Source: an uncultured Eubacteriales bacterium (GTDB lineage Bacteria; Bacillota; Clostridia; Christensenellales; Borkfalkiaceae). Taken from it: 11,869 bases of DNA. Position numbers and translations under genes: made by a program. Below, piece after piece: positions 1 to 7,762 of the stretch (its first letter is position 1; the number at the start of each line of letters is the position of its first letter). The notes below the pieces were generated by a model. It saw only the letters and a program-made list of their open reading frames with translations. It was not told the DNA's origin and did no database searches. The stretch is from NCBI GenBank assembly GCA_900549005.1, contig URMT01000047.1, positions 1 through 11,869 of the forward strand. Reading direction: 5' to 3'.

Positions 1-30
1 CATTTCTGCCCGCGGCTGCCTTTTACTGTT

Positions 31-2439
31 TTATACTATTATGTTTATAAGGCGCTTGGGAACGATGATAAATTTCTTTATCGCCTTGCCCGCAATCAGG
101 GGCGCTATGTCGGCGTTGGCCTTGACCATAGCCTCTATTTCGGCATTCGGCATATCTACGGGAATGTTTATCCTTGCCTTGATTTTGCTGTTCACCTGAA
201 CGGCGTATTCAAAGGTATCCTCGCCGCACTTTGCCTCGTCGAACTCGGGCCACTTTTCGTAGGCGATGGTGTTTTCGTGCCCTAAAACGGTGTGCCATAT
301 CTCTTCGGTGAGGAAGGGGATTACGGGGTTTATCAGTTTGACAAAGCCTTCGGCATACTCCCCGGGGAAGGGCCTGCCCTCTCCGACTTCCTTGTATACT
401 GCATTTATGAATACCATCATCTGCGAAATCGCGGTGTTGACCTTCATAGCCATATAGTCGTCGCCGACCTTCTTCACCGTCTGGTTATAAATCTTTTCGA
501 GATTTGCGTTGGGCTCGTCCTTTATCGCGTCCATATCGAAGAACAGCCTGTGTATCCTGTCTATGAACTTCTTTACGCCCTCGATGTTGGCGGTGTTCCA
601 GGGCTTGGTGTCGGCAACGGGGCCCATAAACATTTCATACATCCTCAGAACGTCGGCGCCGTAGTCGCGCACCACGTCGTTGGGGTTGATTACGTTGCCC
701 TTGGACTTAGACATCTTTTCGCCGTCCTCGCCCAGAATCATACCCTGGTGGAAGAGTTTTTTGAAAGGTTCTTTATAGGGCACGTATCCCTTGTCGAAGA
801 GGAAGTTGTTCCAGAAGCGGGAGTAGAGCAGATGCCCCACAAGATGCTCCTTGCCGCCGCAGTAAAAGTCTACGGGCATCCAGTGCTTCAAAAGGTCGTA
901 GTCGGCAAACTTTTCGTCGTTGTGAGGGTCGCAGTAGCGGAGGAAGTACCACGAAGAACCCGCAGAACCGGGCATCGTGGCCGTCTCGCGCTTGCCCTTT
1001 ACGCCGTCCACCGTAACGTTTACCCACTCGGTAGCGTTGTCTAAGGGCGCCTTGCCGCCGCGCGCCTTGTAATCTTTCATAAGGGGAAGGGTGAGGGGCA
1101 GTTCCTCGTCCTTCAAGGCCACGTCCCTGCCGTCTTCAAGGTGAACAACGGGCACGGGTTCGCCCCAGTAGCGCTGGCGCGCAAATATCCATTCGCGCAG
1201 CTTGTACGAAATTGTCTTTTTTCCGCACTTGTGCTCGGTCAGCCACTGTGCCATCTTGTCTATGGCGTCCTGCTTGTTGAGCCCGTTCAAAAAGCCTGAA
1301 TTTATGTGCAGACCGTCGCCCGTAAAGGCCTCTTTTGAAATGTCGCCGCCTTCGAGCACCTGAATGATGGGTATGTCGAATTTTTTTGCAAACTCGTAGT
1401 CGCGCGTGTCGTGCGCGGGCACGGCCATAATTGCGCCCGTGCCGTAGGAGGTGAGCACATAGTCGCTTATCCACACGGGAATTTTTGCGCCGTTTACGGG
1501 GTTGATTGCATAAGCACCCGTGAAGGCGCCCGTCTTTTCCTTGTTGAGCTCCGTCCTTTCAAGTTCAGACTTGCTCGCGCACGCCTTTTTATAAGCCTCT
1601 ACTTCGGCCTTTTTTTCGGGGGTGGTAATCTTGTCTACGAGCGCGTGCTCGGGCGCAAGCACGCAGTAAGTTGCGCCGAAGAGCGTGTCGGCGCGGGTGG
1701 TGAACACGGTAAACTTTTCGTCAGTGCCGTCTACGGCAAAGTCCACGTTTGCACCCACCGATTTGCCTATCCAGTTGCGCTGGGCCGTCTTCGAGGCTTC
1801 GGGCCAGTCAATCTCGTCCAGCCCTTCCAGAAGTCTTTCGGCATACTTGTTTATGTCGATTACCCACTGTTTCATATTTTTGCGCACCACGGGATATCCG
1901 CCGCGCTCGCTCTTGCCGTCTATTATTTCGTCGTTGGCAAGCACCGTTCCCAGCTCTTCGCACCAGTTTACGGGCACGTCGGCATAGCGCGCAAGCCCTG
2001 CCTCGTACAGCTGTTTGAATATCCACTGCGTCCACTTGTAGTACGAAGGGTCGCAGGTGGAAACGGTCTGCGTGTAGTCGTATGAAAGTCCCAGCATTTT
2101 GAGCTGAGAGGTGAACGTTTCGATGTTCTTCTGCGTGAAGTCTGCGGGGTTGTTGCCCGTCTTGATTGCATACTGCTCGGCGGGCAGGCCGAACGAATCG
2201 AACCCGATGGGGTGCAGAACGCTGTAGCCCTGCATTCTCTTCATTCGGGCGATTATGTCGGTGGCGGTGTAGCCCTCGGGGTGCCCTACGTGCAGTCCCG
2301 CGCCCGAGGGGTAGGGGAACATATCCAGAACGTAGTACTTGGGCTTGGAAAAGTCGTGCAGGTCGGTGTGGAAGGTGCCGTTCTTTTCCCAGTACTCAAT
2401 CCATTTCTTTTCAACTTCGTTAAAATTGGTGTAAGCCAT
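31..2439 (-). CDS. leuS: Leucyl-tRNA synthetase (complete)
   Basis: This cytoplasmic class I aminoacyl-tRNA synthetase charges tRNA-Leu with leucine using ATP. The 802-residue product is close to the usual bacterial LeuRS length. The HIGH-type signature is HVGH at residues 50-53, inside [16 protein letters not shown]. The KMSKS loop is at about residues 575-579. Between them lies the CP1 editing insertion, with its threonine-rich TTRADTLFG motif (T247, T248) and a [13 protein letters not shown] motif near residues 331-344 whose Asp contacts the substrate amino group in this family. The C-terminal anticodon-binding and extension regions appear present, and the reading frame is intact. The ATG at 2439 is chosen because the protein opens with the usual LeuRS N-terminus and a short AAGGT site lies six bases upstream (minus strand; plus positions 2446-2450). 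The gene is divergent from thrS and has its own promoter. Its leader is too short for a T-box. Recognition is very secure. Confidence 0.98.
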   Translation of the reverse strand: MAYTNFNEVEKKWIEYWEKNGTFHTDLHDFSKPKYYVLDMFPYPSGAGLHVGHPEGYTATDIIARMKRMQGYSVLHPIGFDSFGLPAEQYAIKTGNNPADFTQKNIETFTSQLKMLGLSYDYTQTVSTCDPSYYKWTQWIFKQLYEAGLARYADVPVNWCEELGTVLANDEIIDGKSERGGYPVVRKNMKQWVIDINKYAERLLEGLDEIDWPEASKTAQRNWIGKSVGANVDFAVDGTDEKFTVFTTRADTLFGATYCVLAPEHALVDKITTPEKKAEVEAYKKACASKSELERTELNKEKTGAFTGAYAINPVNGAKIPVWISDYVLTSYGTGAIMAVPAHDTRDYEFAKKFDIPIIQVLEGGDISKEAFTGDGLHINSGFLNGLNKQDAIDKMAQWLTEHKCGKKTISYKLREWIFARQRYWGEPVPVVHLEDGRDVALKDEELPLTLPLMKDYKARGGKAPLDNATEWVNVTVDGVKGKRETATMPGSAGSSWYFLRYCDPHNDEKFADYDLLKHWMPVDFYCGGKEHLVGHLLYSRFWNNFLFDKGYVPYKEPFKKLFHQGMILGEDGEKMSKSKGNVINPNDVVRDYGADVLRMYEMFMGPVADTKPWNTANIEGVKKFIDRIHRLFFDMDAIKDEPNANLEKIYNQTVKKVGDDYMAMKVNTAISQMMVFINAVYKEVGEGRPFPGEYAEGFVKLINPVIPFLTEEIWHTVLGHENTIAYEKWPEFDEAKCGEDTFEYAVQVNSKIKARINIPVDMPNAEIEAMVKANADIAPLIAGKAIKKFIIVPKRLINIIV

Positions 2440-2480
2440 AAAATTACCTTAAAAATCTTTAATATTTCTTAACGCGTTCT

Positions 2481-2509
2481 ATTATACATTGTTGAGCGCC
2501 GATTAGCAA
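2481..2509 (-). promoter_or_regulatory. Predicted leuS promoter
   Basis: On the minus strand a perfect TATAAT (-10; plus positions 2481-2486) lies exactly 17 bases from TTGCTA (-35; plus 2504-2509, four of six matches). The predicted start site is near 2474, giving a leader of about 35 bases before the leuS ATG. The promoter is back to back with the thrS promoter, with about 32 bases between the two -35 boxes. Confidence 0.72.
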
Positions 2510-2541
2510 ATATTTTTGCGCGCAATAGTCCTTTAAAGTTG

Positions 2542-2570
2542 TTGACAAACGCGTAAAAAAATAATAATAT
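2542..2570 (+). promoter_or_regulatory. Predicted thrS promoter
   Basis: A perfect TTGACA (2542-2547) and a TAATAT -10 box (2565-2570) are separated by 17 bases. Transcription should start near 2577, which places the first bases of the RNA at the closing stem of the T-box leader. Position, spacing and downstream RNA structure all agree. Confidence 0.85.
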
Positions 2571-2576
2571 AGAGTT

Positions 2577-2790
2577 ACCGAACGCAAAGACAAGTACCGT
2601 CCGTTGCGCCTTTCAGAGAGCGGGGCCTTTGGCTGCAAGTTCCGCAGGCGGCACGGGTAGCGGGAAACCGCTTTATTCCCGTTCGGCGACAATATTGAAG
2701 CGGTCTTTAAGACAATTAAGGTGGAACCGCGCAAAAGCTCATTTTGCGTCCTTAAAACTTGTGTGTTTTAAGGACGCTTATTTTTTTATA
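2577..2790 (+). promoter_or_regulatory. T-box riboswitch (tRNA-Thr sensing) controlling thrS
   Basis: This leader senses uncharged tRNA. Stem I is closed by CCGAACG (2578-2584) pairing perfectly with CGTTCGG (2680-2686). Inside it are the AAAGACAAGTA element, the AGAGAG bulge (2615-2620) and the GGCTGCAA distal-loop element near 2631-2638. The likely specifier is ACC (2667-2669), a threonine codon, on the 3' side of stem I just above the closing helix. The T-box core AAGGTGGAACCGCG is at 2718-2731, and its TGGA bulge would pair with a tRNA ending UCCA. The antiterminator pairs TAAGG (2717-2721) with CCTTA (2750-2754) and GCAAAA with TTTTGC, which excludes the terminator helix. Only about 30 bases lie between stem I and the T-box core, so the usual stem II elements seem to be missing. 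The specifier assignment is by position and matches the downstream gene. Confidence 0.93.
2746..2787 (+). terminator. T-box-controlled intrinsic terminator of thrS leader
   Basis: A perfect 13-base-pair helix (2746-2758 with 2765-2777) with a six-base loop is followed by TTATTTTTTT. Its 5' arm overlaps the 3' arm of the antiterminator, the expected mutually exclusive arrangement. Termination is the default; uncharged tRNA-Thr would allow read-through into thrS. Confidence 0.93.
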
Positions 2791-2819
2791 TCATCAAATT
2801 TTTTTCAGGAGAAAGAGTT

Positions 2820-4727
2820 ATGAAAGTCTATCTTAAAAACGGCGACGAGCTTGCCGTTGAAGAGGGGGCAAAGTGCATCGATGCGGCGAAGGCGGTAAGC
2901 GATTCGCTTGCAAGGAATGCGGTGGCTGTAAAGCTCAACGGAAAACTTACAGACCTTTCCGCGCCCCTTTCGCAGGGCGACAAGGTCGAGTTTGTTACGC
3001 TCAAAGACAAGGAGGGGCTGGAAGTTTACCGCCACACCTGCGCGCACGTGCTTGCGCAGGCGGTTAAAACCATATTCCCCACCTGCAAGCTCGCAATAGG
3101 TCCCGTCATCGAAAACGGCTTTTATTACGACTTCGATTTCAACACGCCCATCACGCAGGAGGACTTTGAAAAGATTGAAGCCGAAATGCAGAAGATAATC
3201 AAGGCAAACACGCCCATAGAGCGCTTCGAACTTCCCCGCGCCGAGGCGGTAAAGCTGATGTCCGATTATAAGGAAAAGTATAAGGTAGAGCTTATAAACG
3301 ACCTGCCCGAGGGGGAAAGGATATCCTTCTACAAACAGGGTTCGTTCACCGACCTCTGCCGCGGCCCTCACCTTCCCTCGACGGGCAAAATAAAGGCCTT
3401 CAAGCTGACTTCGCTTGCGGGCGCTTACTGGCGCGGCAACGAAAAGAACAAGATGCTCACCAGAATTTACGGCGTTGCGTTCGCCAAGAAAGACGAAATG
3501 CAGGCCTATTTCGAGATGCTCGAAGAGGCAAAAAAGCGCGACCATATCAAGCTGGGCAAAGAGCTTAAACTGTTCGCCCTTTTAAACGAGGGCAGGGGCT
3601 TCCCGTTCTTCCTTCCCAACGGAATGATGCTCAAAAACATTCTCACCAACTATTGGCGCGAACTTCACCGCAAGGAAGGGTATGTGGAAATTCAGACTCC
3701 CATAATCCTCACCCGCAGTCTTTGGGAAACTTCCGGCCATTGGGAGCACTACAAAGACAATATGTACACCACCAAGATAGACGGCGAGGACTGCGCAATC
3801 AAGCCTATGAACTGCCCCGGCGGAATGCTTGTTTATAAGCTCACGCCGCACAGCTACAAGGATTTGCCCATCAGAATGGGCGAAATGGGCCTTGTTCACC
3901 GCCACGAAAAGAGCGGCCAGCTCCACGGCCTGTTCCGCGTGCGCTGCTTCACTCAGGACGACGCGCATATCTTTATGCTCCCCGAACAGATAACCGAGGA
4001 GATAAAGGGGGTTGTAAGGCTCACCGATAAAATTTACAAGCAGTTCGGCTTCAAATACAAGGTCGAGCTCTCTACCCGCCCCGCAGACAGTATGGGCACC
4101 GAAAAGGAGTGGAACCAGGCTACCGACGCTCTTCGCGCTGCATTGGACGAACTCGGCTTCGAATACGAGATAAACGAGGGCGACGGCGCATTCTACGGCC
4201 CCAAAATCGACTTCCATTTGCAGGACAGCATAGGCAGGACCTGGCAGTGCGGCACCATTCAGCTCGACTTCCAGATGCCCCAGCGCTTCGAGCTGGAATA
4301 CGTGGGCGAGGACGGCGAAAAGCACCGCCCCATAATGATTCACCGCGCAATCTTCGGCTCGATAGAGAGGTTCATAGGCATTCTCATCGAGCACTTTGCG
4401 GGCAAGTTCCCCATATGGCTCTCCCCCGTGCAGGTGAAGGTGCTCACCATAACCGACAGGACGAAGAAATACGCCGAATCGGTGTGCGATATGCTCAAAG
4501 AGCGCGGCATACGCGCCGAGCTTGACGCCCGCAACGAAAAGATTGGCTACAAAATCAGAGAGGCCAAGCTCGAAAAGGTTCCCTATGTGCTGGTCGTGGG
4601 CGACAAAGAGGCGGAAGACGGCACTGTGAACGTCAACAAGCGCGGCGTTGAGGAAAAGACCACCGTCAGGGCCGAAGACTTTGCAGAGCTCGTCGTTAGG
4701 GAAGACGCCGAAAAGGTGATTTTCTGA
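2820..4727 (+). CDS. thrS: Threonyl-tRNA synthetase (complete)
   Basis: This class II synthetase charges tRNA-Thr and clears mischarged Ser-tRNA-Thr. The 635-residue protein has the full bacterial domain order. A TGS domain spans about 1-62. The N2 editing domain carries HTCAH (H72, H76) and DLCRGPH (C180, H184), the catalytic His and Cys set. The catalytic core has motif 2 at FRVRCFTQDDAH (372-383) and motif 3 at IHRAIFGSIERF (507-518). The predicted zinc ligands C332, H369 and H508 match those known for the E. coli enzyme. The C-terminal anticodon-binding domain is about 535-635. The ATG at 2820 is supported by AGGAG at 2807-2811 with an eight-base spacer. Expression is controlled by the T-box upstream. 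thrS followed by infC-rpmI-rplT is a long-conserved order, also seen in E. coli. I see no convincing terminator after thrS, so some read-through into the next operon is possible. Confidence 0.98.
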   Translation: MKVYLKNGDELAVEEGAKCIDAAKAVSDSLARNAVAVKLNGKLTDLSAPLSQGDKVEFVTLKDKEGLEVYRHTCAHVLAQAVKTIFPTCKLAIGPVIENGFYYDFDFNTPITQEDFEKIEAEMQKIIKANTPIERFELPRAEAVKLMSDYKEKYKVELINDLPEGERISFYKQGSFTDLCRGPHLPSTGKIKAFKLTSLAGAYWRGNEKNKMLTRIYGVAFAKKDEMQAYFEMLEEAKKRDHIKLGKELKLFALLNEGRGFPFFLPNGMMLKNILTNYWRELHRKEGYVEIQTPIILTRSLWETSGHWEHYKDNMYTTKIDGEDCAIKPMNCPGGMLVYKLTPHSYKDLPIRMGEMGLVHRHEKSGQLHGLFRVRCFTQDDAHIFMLPEQITEEIKGVVRLTDKIYKQFGFKYKVELSTRPADSMGTEKEWNQATDALRAALDELGFEYEINEGDGAFYGPKIDFHLQDSIGRTWQCGTIQLDFQMPQRFELEYVGEDGEKHRPIMIHRAIFGSIERFIGILIEHFAGKFPIWLSPVQVKVLTITDRTKKYAESVCDMLKERGIRAELDARNEKIGYKIREAKLEKVPYVLVVGDKEAEDGTVNVNKRGVEEKTTVRAEDFAELVVREDAEKVIF

Positions 4728-4844
4728 TTGGCTGACGGAAATAAAATTTCTGCTTAAAAAGCGCTAAATAGTACCGAAAATTGCGGTTTTGCCTTAAAAA
4801 TTGCCGTAAAACAAAAAAGTGTGTTTACTTTTAAGAAAAAATGC

Positions 4845-4873
4845 TTGACAAACTTTTTTGCATATTGTATTAT
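4845..4873 (+). promoter_or_regulatory. Predicted infC operon promoter
   Basis: TTGACA (4845-4850, perfect) and TATTAT (4868-4873) are separated by exactly 17 bases; predicted start near 4880. This lies in the 311-base gap between thrS and infC. The first part of that gap, 4728-4844, is A/T-rich and holds only weak hairpins; I see no gene or clear terminator in it. Confidence 0.82.
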
Positions 4874-4879
4874 TGACGG

Positions 4880-5009
4880 GTAAGCAAAGGCAGAACCTTT
4901 CGCCGCACAGAAGTTCGGTGTCGGCACATAATGATTTTAAGCGCCGCGCGCATACGCGCCGCATATTTACGTCATTATAACGGGTTGCTTTTGCAGCCCG
5001 TTTTTTTTT
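4880..5009 (+). promoter_or_regulatory. Structured infC leader, probable L20-responsive attenuator
   Basis: The leader has several helices before a terminator. A small AAAGG/CCTTT hairpin occupies 4886-4900. A second hairpin pairs GCCGCAC (4902-4908) with GTG-T-CGGC (4918-4925), with one bulged T. A long arm is closed by ATAATGA (4928-4934) with TCATTAT (4972-4978) and contains a GCGCG/CGCGC hairpin. The terminator follows directly. In Bacillus subtilis and relatives the infC-rpmI-rplT operon is controlled by such a leader: free ribosomal protein L20 binds it and promotes termination. Gene order, position and a leader ending in a terminator all fit that family. I could not align it to the L20 leader model, so the ligand is an inference. 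Confidence 0.65.
4980..5009 (+). terminator. Leader terminator upstream of infC
   Basis: ACGGGTTGC (4980-4988) pairs with GCAGCCCGT (4993-5001), nine pairs including one G-T, with a TTTT loop and a run of nine T starting at 5001. It sits between the promoter and the infC start, so it must act as an attenuator. Confidence 0.9.
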
Positions 5010-5038
5010 CGGGCAAATAAAATGAGAGGTAAAGAGTT

Positions 5039-5551
5039 ATCAAAGATTCCTATTCTATCAACGAAGAAATCCGCGACAGGGAAGTAAGGGTAATAGCTTC
5101 CGACGGCAGTATGCTCGGCATTATGCCTGCTGCGCAGGCGCAGAGGCTGGCATACGACCAGGAGCTGGACCTTGTAAAAATCTCTCCCACGGCGAACCCG
5201 CCCGTATGCAAAATTATGGACTATTCCAAGTTCAAGTACGAGCAGGCCAAAAAGGATAAGGAAAACAGAAAGAACCAGGCCGTTATAGAGCTCAAAGAGA
5301 TAAGGCTCTCTATGACGATAGACGTCGGCGACATCGCCGTAAAGACCAAGCAGTGCCTTAAATTTTTAGAGGCGGGCAACAAGGTTAAAGTGTCTATCCG
5401 TATGAAGGGCAGGGAAAATTCCCGTTCCTATCAGGGCGTAAAGGTAATGGAAAACTTCTTTGAAGGACTTGGCGGCAAGGCTGCAATGGATAAAAAGCCT
5501 ACCACCGAGGGCAGGAACATCATAATGATGCTTTCCCCCGCCAAGGCTTGA
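5039..5551 (+). CDS. infC: Translation initiation factor IF-3, AUC start codon
   Basis: IF3 binds the 30S subunit, checks the start codon and initiator tRNA, and prevents premature 50S joining. From 5039 the product is 170 residues, the normal length. The N-terminal domain has the conserved INEEIR motif (residues 7-12) and PPVCKIMDYSKFKYEQ; after the lysine-rich linker the C-terminal domain has IRLSMTIDVGD and IRMKGRE. There is no ATG, GTG or TTG in frame between the upstream stop (TAA, 5030-5032) and ATG 5111. Starting at 5111 would delete the conserved N-terminal motif and has no ribosome binding site. ATC at 5039-5041 lies eight bases after GAGGT (5026-5030), so AUC is the best start. Rare AUU-type starts are well known for infC and let IF3 repress its own translation. 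The first gene of infC-rpmI-rplT, behind an attenuated leader. Confidence 0.95.
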   Translation: MKDSYSINEEIRDREVRVIASDGSMLGIMPAAQAQRLAYDQELDLVKISPTANPPVCKIMDYSKFKYEQAKKDKENRKNQAVIELKEIRLSMTIDVGDIAVKTKQCLKFLEAGNKVKVSIRMKGRENSRSYQGVKVMENFFEGLGGKAAMDKKPTTEGRNIIMMLSPAKA

Positions 5552-5596
5552 CGCACTCATTTTAAAATCGTAAAATTTTCATCGGAGGTCATAAAT

Positions 5597-5797
5597 ATGC
5601 CCAAGCAGAAATCACACAGCGGCACCAAAAAGCGTTTCTGGCTCACTTCTACCGGCAAGGTAAAAAGGGCGCACGGCGGCAAAAACCACAAGGCAGAAAC
5701 CAAGAACAGAAAGAGAAAAAGAAATTTGCGCAAGAACACGTTAGTTTCTACCACGCAGGAATCCACCGTAAGGTCGATGATTCCCTACAAAGATTGA
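5597..5797 (+). CDS. rpmI: 50S ribosomal protein L35
   Basis: L35 is a small basic protein of the large ribosomal subunit. The 66-residue product has the family opening MPKQKSHSGTKKRF, the GKVKRAHGGKNH segment and a lysine/arginine-rich middle, and is of normal length. The ATG is preceded by GGAGGT (5584-5589) with a seven-base spacer. It lies 45 bases after infC and 15 bases before rplT, in the universally common infC-rpmI-rplT order, so it should share their transcript and attenuation. Confidence 0.98.
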   Translation: MPKQKSHSGTKKRFWLTSTGKVKRAHGGKNHKAETKNRKRKRNLRKNTLVSTTQESTVRSMIPYKD

Positions 5798-5812
5798 GGA
5801 GGTTAAAACCGT

Positions 5813-6163
5813 ATGCGTATTAAAAGGTCAGTAAACGCGCTTAAAAAGCGCAGAAAGATATTCCGCCTTTCAAAGGGTTATTTCGGCAACAAGTCCAAGT
5901 CTTACAGGATAGCGCGCGAAGCGGTGATGAAGTCTTTGAACTATGCTTTCATCGGCCGCAAGCTCAAAAAGCGCGATATGCGCAGCCTGTGGATTGCCAG
6001 GATAAACGCCGCAGCAAGGGTGAACGGACTTTCCTATTCAAAATTTATGCACGGCCTGAAAGTTGCCGGCATCAATCTCAACAGAAAGGTTCTCGCAGAC
6101 CTCGCCGTAAACGATGCAGCTGCTTTCGCAGCTCTCGCTGAAAAGGCCAAGGCTGCCGTTTAA
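5813..6163 (+). CDS. rplT: 50S ribosomal protein L20
   Basis: L20 binds 23S rRNA early in large-subunit assembly and, in Bacillota, also represses its own operon through the infC leader. The 116-residue protein has the basic N-terminal extension ([15 protein letters not shown]), the [20 protein letters not shown] segment and the [16 protein letters not shown] motif of the globular domain. It lacks the extra one or two N-terminal residues seen in many homologues, a trivial difference. A very strong site, GAGGAGGT (5796-5803), overlaps the rpmI stop codon and lies nine bases before the ATG. It is the last gene of the operon; an intrinsic terminator follows. Confidence 0.98.
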   Translation: MRIKRSVNALKKRRKIFRLSKGYFGNKSKSYRIAREAVMKSLNYAFIGRKLKKRDMRSLWIARINAAARVNGLSYSKFMHGLKVAGINLNRKVLADLAVNDAAAFAALAEKAKAAV

Positions 6164-6181
6164 GCGCCTTTCAACGCCAAC

Positions 6182-6221
6182 AATTAAGCCTTGAAATACA
6201 GGCTTAATTTTTTGCTTTTTT
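6182..6221 (+). terminator. Intrinsic terminator after rplT
   Basis: AATTAAGCCT (6182-6191) pairs perfectly with AGGCTTAATT (6200-6209) across an eight-base loop, followed by T runs (6208-6213 and 6216-6221) broken by GC. It ends the infC-rpmI-rplT transcript. Unusually, the second T run ends directly against the ATG of the next gene. Confidence 0.88.
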
Positions 6222-6968
6222 ATGATTATTCAATCGAGAACCAATCCGAAAGTAAAGGCGTTCGCCGCCCTGAAAGAAAAGAAGTTCAGGCGCGAGCGCG
6301 GCGAATATCTGGCCGAGGGCTATAAAATGGTTTCGGAGTGTATTGCGGCGGGCTGTGAAGTAACGGGCGTCGTCTGCACCGAAGATTATGCCGATGCGTT
6401 CAAAGACGCTCTCGTCGTTACGCGCGATGTCTTTGCATACATTTCGGACGAAAAGTCGCCGCAGGGCGTTATGGCTTCGGTAAAAATTCCCGCGGCCGCG
6501 CCCGTGCCGCCGCAGTCGAGCTGCATACTGTTAGACGGTTTGCAGGACCCGGGCAACGTGGGCACAATAATAAGGACGGCCAACGCCGCAGGCTACGGCG
6601 AAATTTATATGATAGGCTGTGCCGACCCGTTTTCGCCCAAGTGCGTGCGTGCAAGTATGAGCGGCGTGTTCTTCACGAAGATAATGCAGGGCTCTTACGA
6701 CGAGGTGCTGCCTGCGATAGGCGGCACGCCCATAATCTGCGCCGATATGGACGGGGAGAGTGTGTATGACTTTATCCCCCCTGAAAAGTTCTGCCTCTGC
6801 ATAGGCAGCGAAGGTTCGGGCGTGAGCGAAAGGATTCGAGGCGCCGCCGCATATACGGTGAAAATACCTATGCGCCCCGCTTGCGAAAGTCTCAACGCGG
6901 CAGTTTCGGCAGGTATCTTGATGTATCTTTTAAAGGCGGACTTTTCCGCGCACAAACTAATAAAGTGA
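6222..6968 (+). CDS. TrmH/SpoU-family RNA 2'-O-ribose methyltransferase
   Basis: A predicted SAM-dependent, knotted (SPOUT) methyltransferase that would methylate a ribose 2'-hydroxyl in rRNA or tRNA; the target nucleotide cannot be told from sequence. In the 248 residues, an N-terminal substrate-binding region (about 1-95, with GEYLAEGYKMV) precedes the catalytic domain. Motif 1 is DGLQDPGNVGTIIRTA (105-120, with N112 and R118), motif 2 IGSEGSGVSERI (194-205), and motif 3 begins IPM at 215 and includes ESLNAAVSAGI (222-232). All three are intact. The opening MIIQSRTNPKVK is typical for the family, which fixes the start at 6222, yet no ribosome binding site is visible: the ATG follows a T-rich terminator tail. 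In many Bacillota such a gene (ysgA-like) lies between rplT and pheST; here yebC follows ten bases downstream and probably shares a transcript. Confidence 0.92.
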   Translation: MIIQSRTNPKVKAFAALKEKKFRRERGEYLAEGYKMVSECIAAGCEVTGVVCTEDYADAFKDALVVTRDVFAYISDEKSPQGVMASVKIPAAAPVPPQSSCILLDGLQDPGNVGTIIRTANAAGYGEIYMIGCADPFSPKCVRASMSGVFFTKIMQGSYDEVLPAIGGTPIICADMDGESVYDFIPPEKFCLCIGSEGSGVSERIRGAAAYTVKIPMRPACESLNAAVSAGILMYLLKADFSAHKLIK

Positions 6969-6978
6969 GGTAACAAAT

Positions 6979-7716
6979 ATGTCAGGTCATTCCAAATGGC
7001 ACAATATACAGGCTAAAAAGGGCAAGACCGACGCCGCGCGCGGTGCCATATTCACCAAACTGGGAAGGGAGATTGCCGTTGCGGCAAAGGGTAACCCCAA
7101 CCCCGACACCAACAGCAAGCTCGCCGACGCCATTGCAAAGGCAAAGGCCGCCAATATGCCCAACGACACCATCAAGCGTTCGATTGCGCGTGCGGCAGGC
7201 GAGATGGGCGACAAGGAATATAAGGAGCTTACCTACGAAGGCTATGGCGTGGGCGGTTCGGCGGTAATCATAACCACACTTACCGACAACGTAAACAGGA
7301 CTGCGGGCGACGTATCGTCCACAATGTCCAAGTGCGGCGGCCAGATGGGCAAGCCCGGCTGCGTTTCGTATATGTTCGACGAAAAGGGCTACCTTGCGGT
7401 TGAGCGCACGCCCGCCCTCGACGACGACACGATGATGGAATATTGCCTTGAAGCAGGCGCCGACGACTATACCGCGGAGGACGATGCGTACGAAGTATAC
7501 TGTGCTCCCGAAAACTTCTCTGCCGTGCGTTCGTACCTTGAAGGCAAGGGCGTGAACTTCTTTGAAGCGGCCGTAAAGAAGATACCGCAGAACTACATCA
7601 CGCTCGACGCCGAAAAGCAGGCCACCTTTGTAAAGATGCTCGATAAGCTCAACGAGCTCGACGACGTGCAGGAAGTATTCCACAACGTTGAACTGCCCGA
7701 AGAGGATGAAGAGTAA
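6979..7716 (+). CDS. yebC: YebC/PmpR-family protein (YebC type)
   Basis: A widespread family first annotated as transcriptional regulators; more recent work points to a ribosome-associated role for some members in relieving stalling at difficult motifs such as proline runs. The 245-residue product is full length. It begins with the signature MSGHSKWHNIQAKKGKTD, followed by the conserved A-K-G-rich helix region, the YEGYGVGG segment (about 86-93), DNVNRTA (about 101-107), and an acidic C-terminus. The MSGHSKW opening marks the canonical YebC branch rather than the shorter YeeI-like paralogue. The site GAGGT just before the ATG overlaps the stop codon of the methyltransferase gene, so the two are likely translated from one mRNA. 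Placement among translation genes suits the ribosomal role, but that is context only. Confidence 0.95.
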   Translation: MSGHSKWHNIQAKKGKTDAARGAIFTKLGREIAVAAKGNPNPDTNSKLADAIAKAKAANMPNDTIKRSIARAAGEMGDKEYKELTYEGYGVGGSAVIITTLTDNVNRTAGDVSSTMSKCGGQMGKPGCVSYMFDEKGYLAVERTPALDDDTMMEYCLEAGADDYTAEDDAYEVYCAPENFSAVRSYLEGKGVNFFEAAVKKIPQNYITLDAEKQATFVKMLDKLNELDDVQEVFHNVELPEEDEE

Positions 7717-7731
7717 ATTTATATTTGACGT

Positions 7732-7762
7732 AAAAAACCGCGCAGTGTTGCGCGGTTTTTTT
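7732..7762 (+). terminator. Intrinsic terminator after yebC
   Basis: A perfect 12-base-pair helix (7732-7743 with 7750-7761, core CCGCGC/GCGCGG) with a six-base loop is flanked by six A on the left and seven T on the right. It could work on both strands, although no minus-strand gene is seen nearby. Confidence 0.93.

Noticed and set aside
292..2085. Long open frames on the plus strand opposite leuS (up to 250 codons)
   Set aside because: They lie wholly within leuS, lack ribosome binding sites and look like no known protein. They arise because biased codon use removes stops on the opposite strand.
2805..4394. Long open frames on the minus strand opposite thrS (246 and 270 codons)
   Set aside because: Shadow frames of thrS: low-complexity hydrophobic or Leu/Val-rich translations, no start signals, fully inside a secure gene.
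4771..4788. Possible terminator after thrS (ACCG/CGGT with following T)
   Set aside because: Only four base pairs and a short T run; too weak to call.
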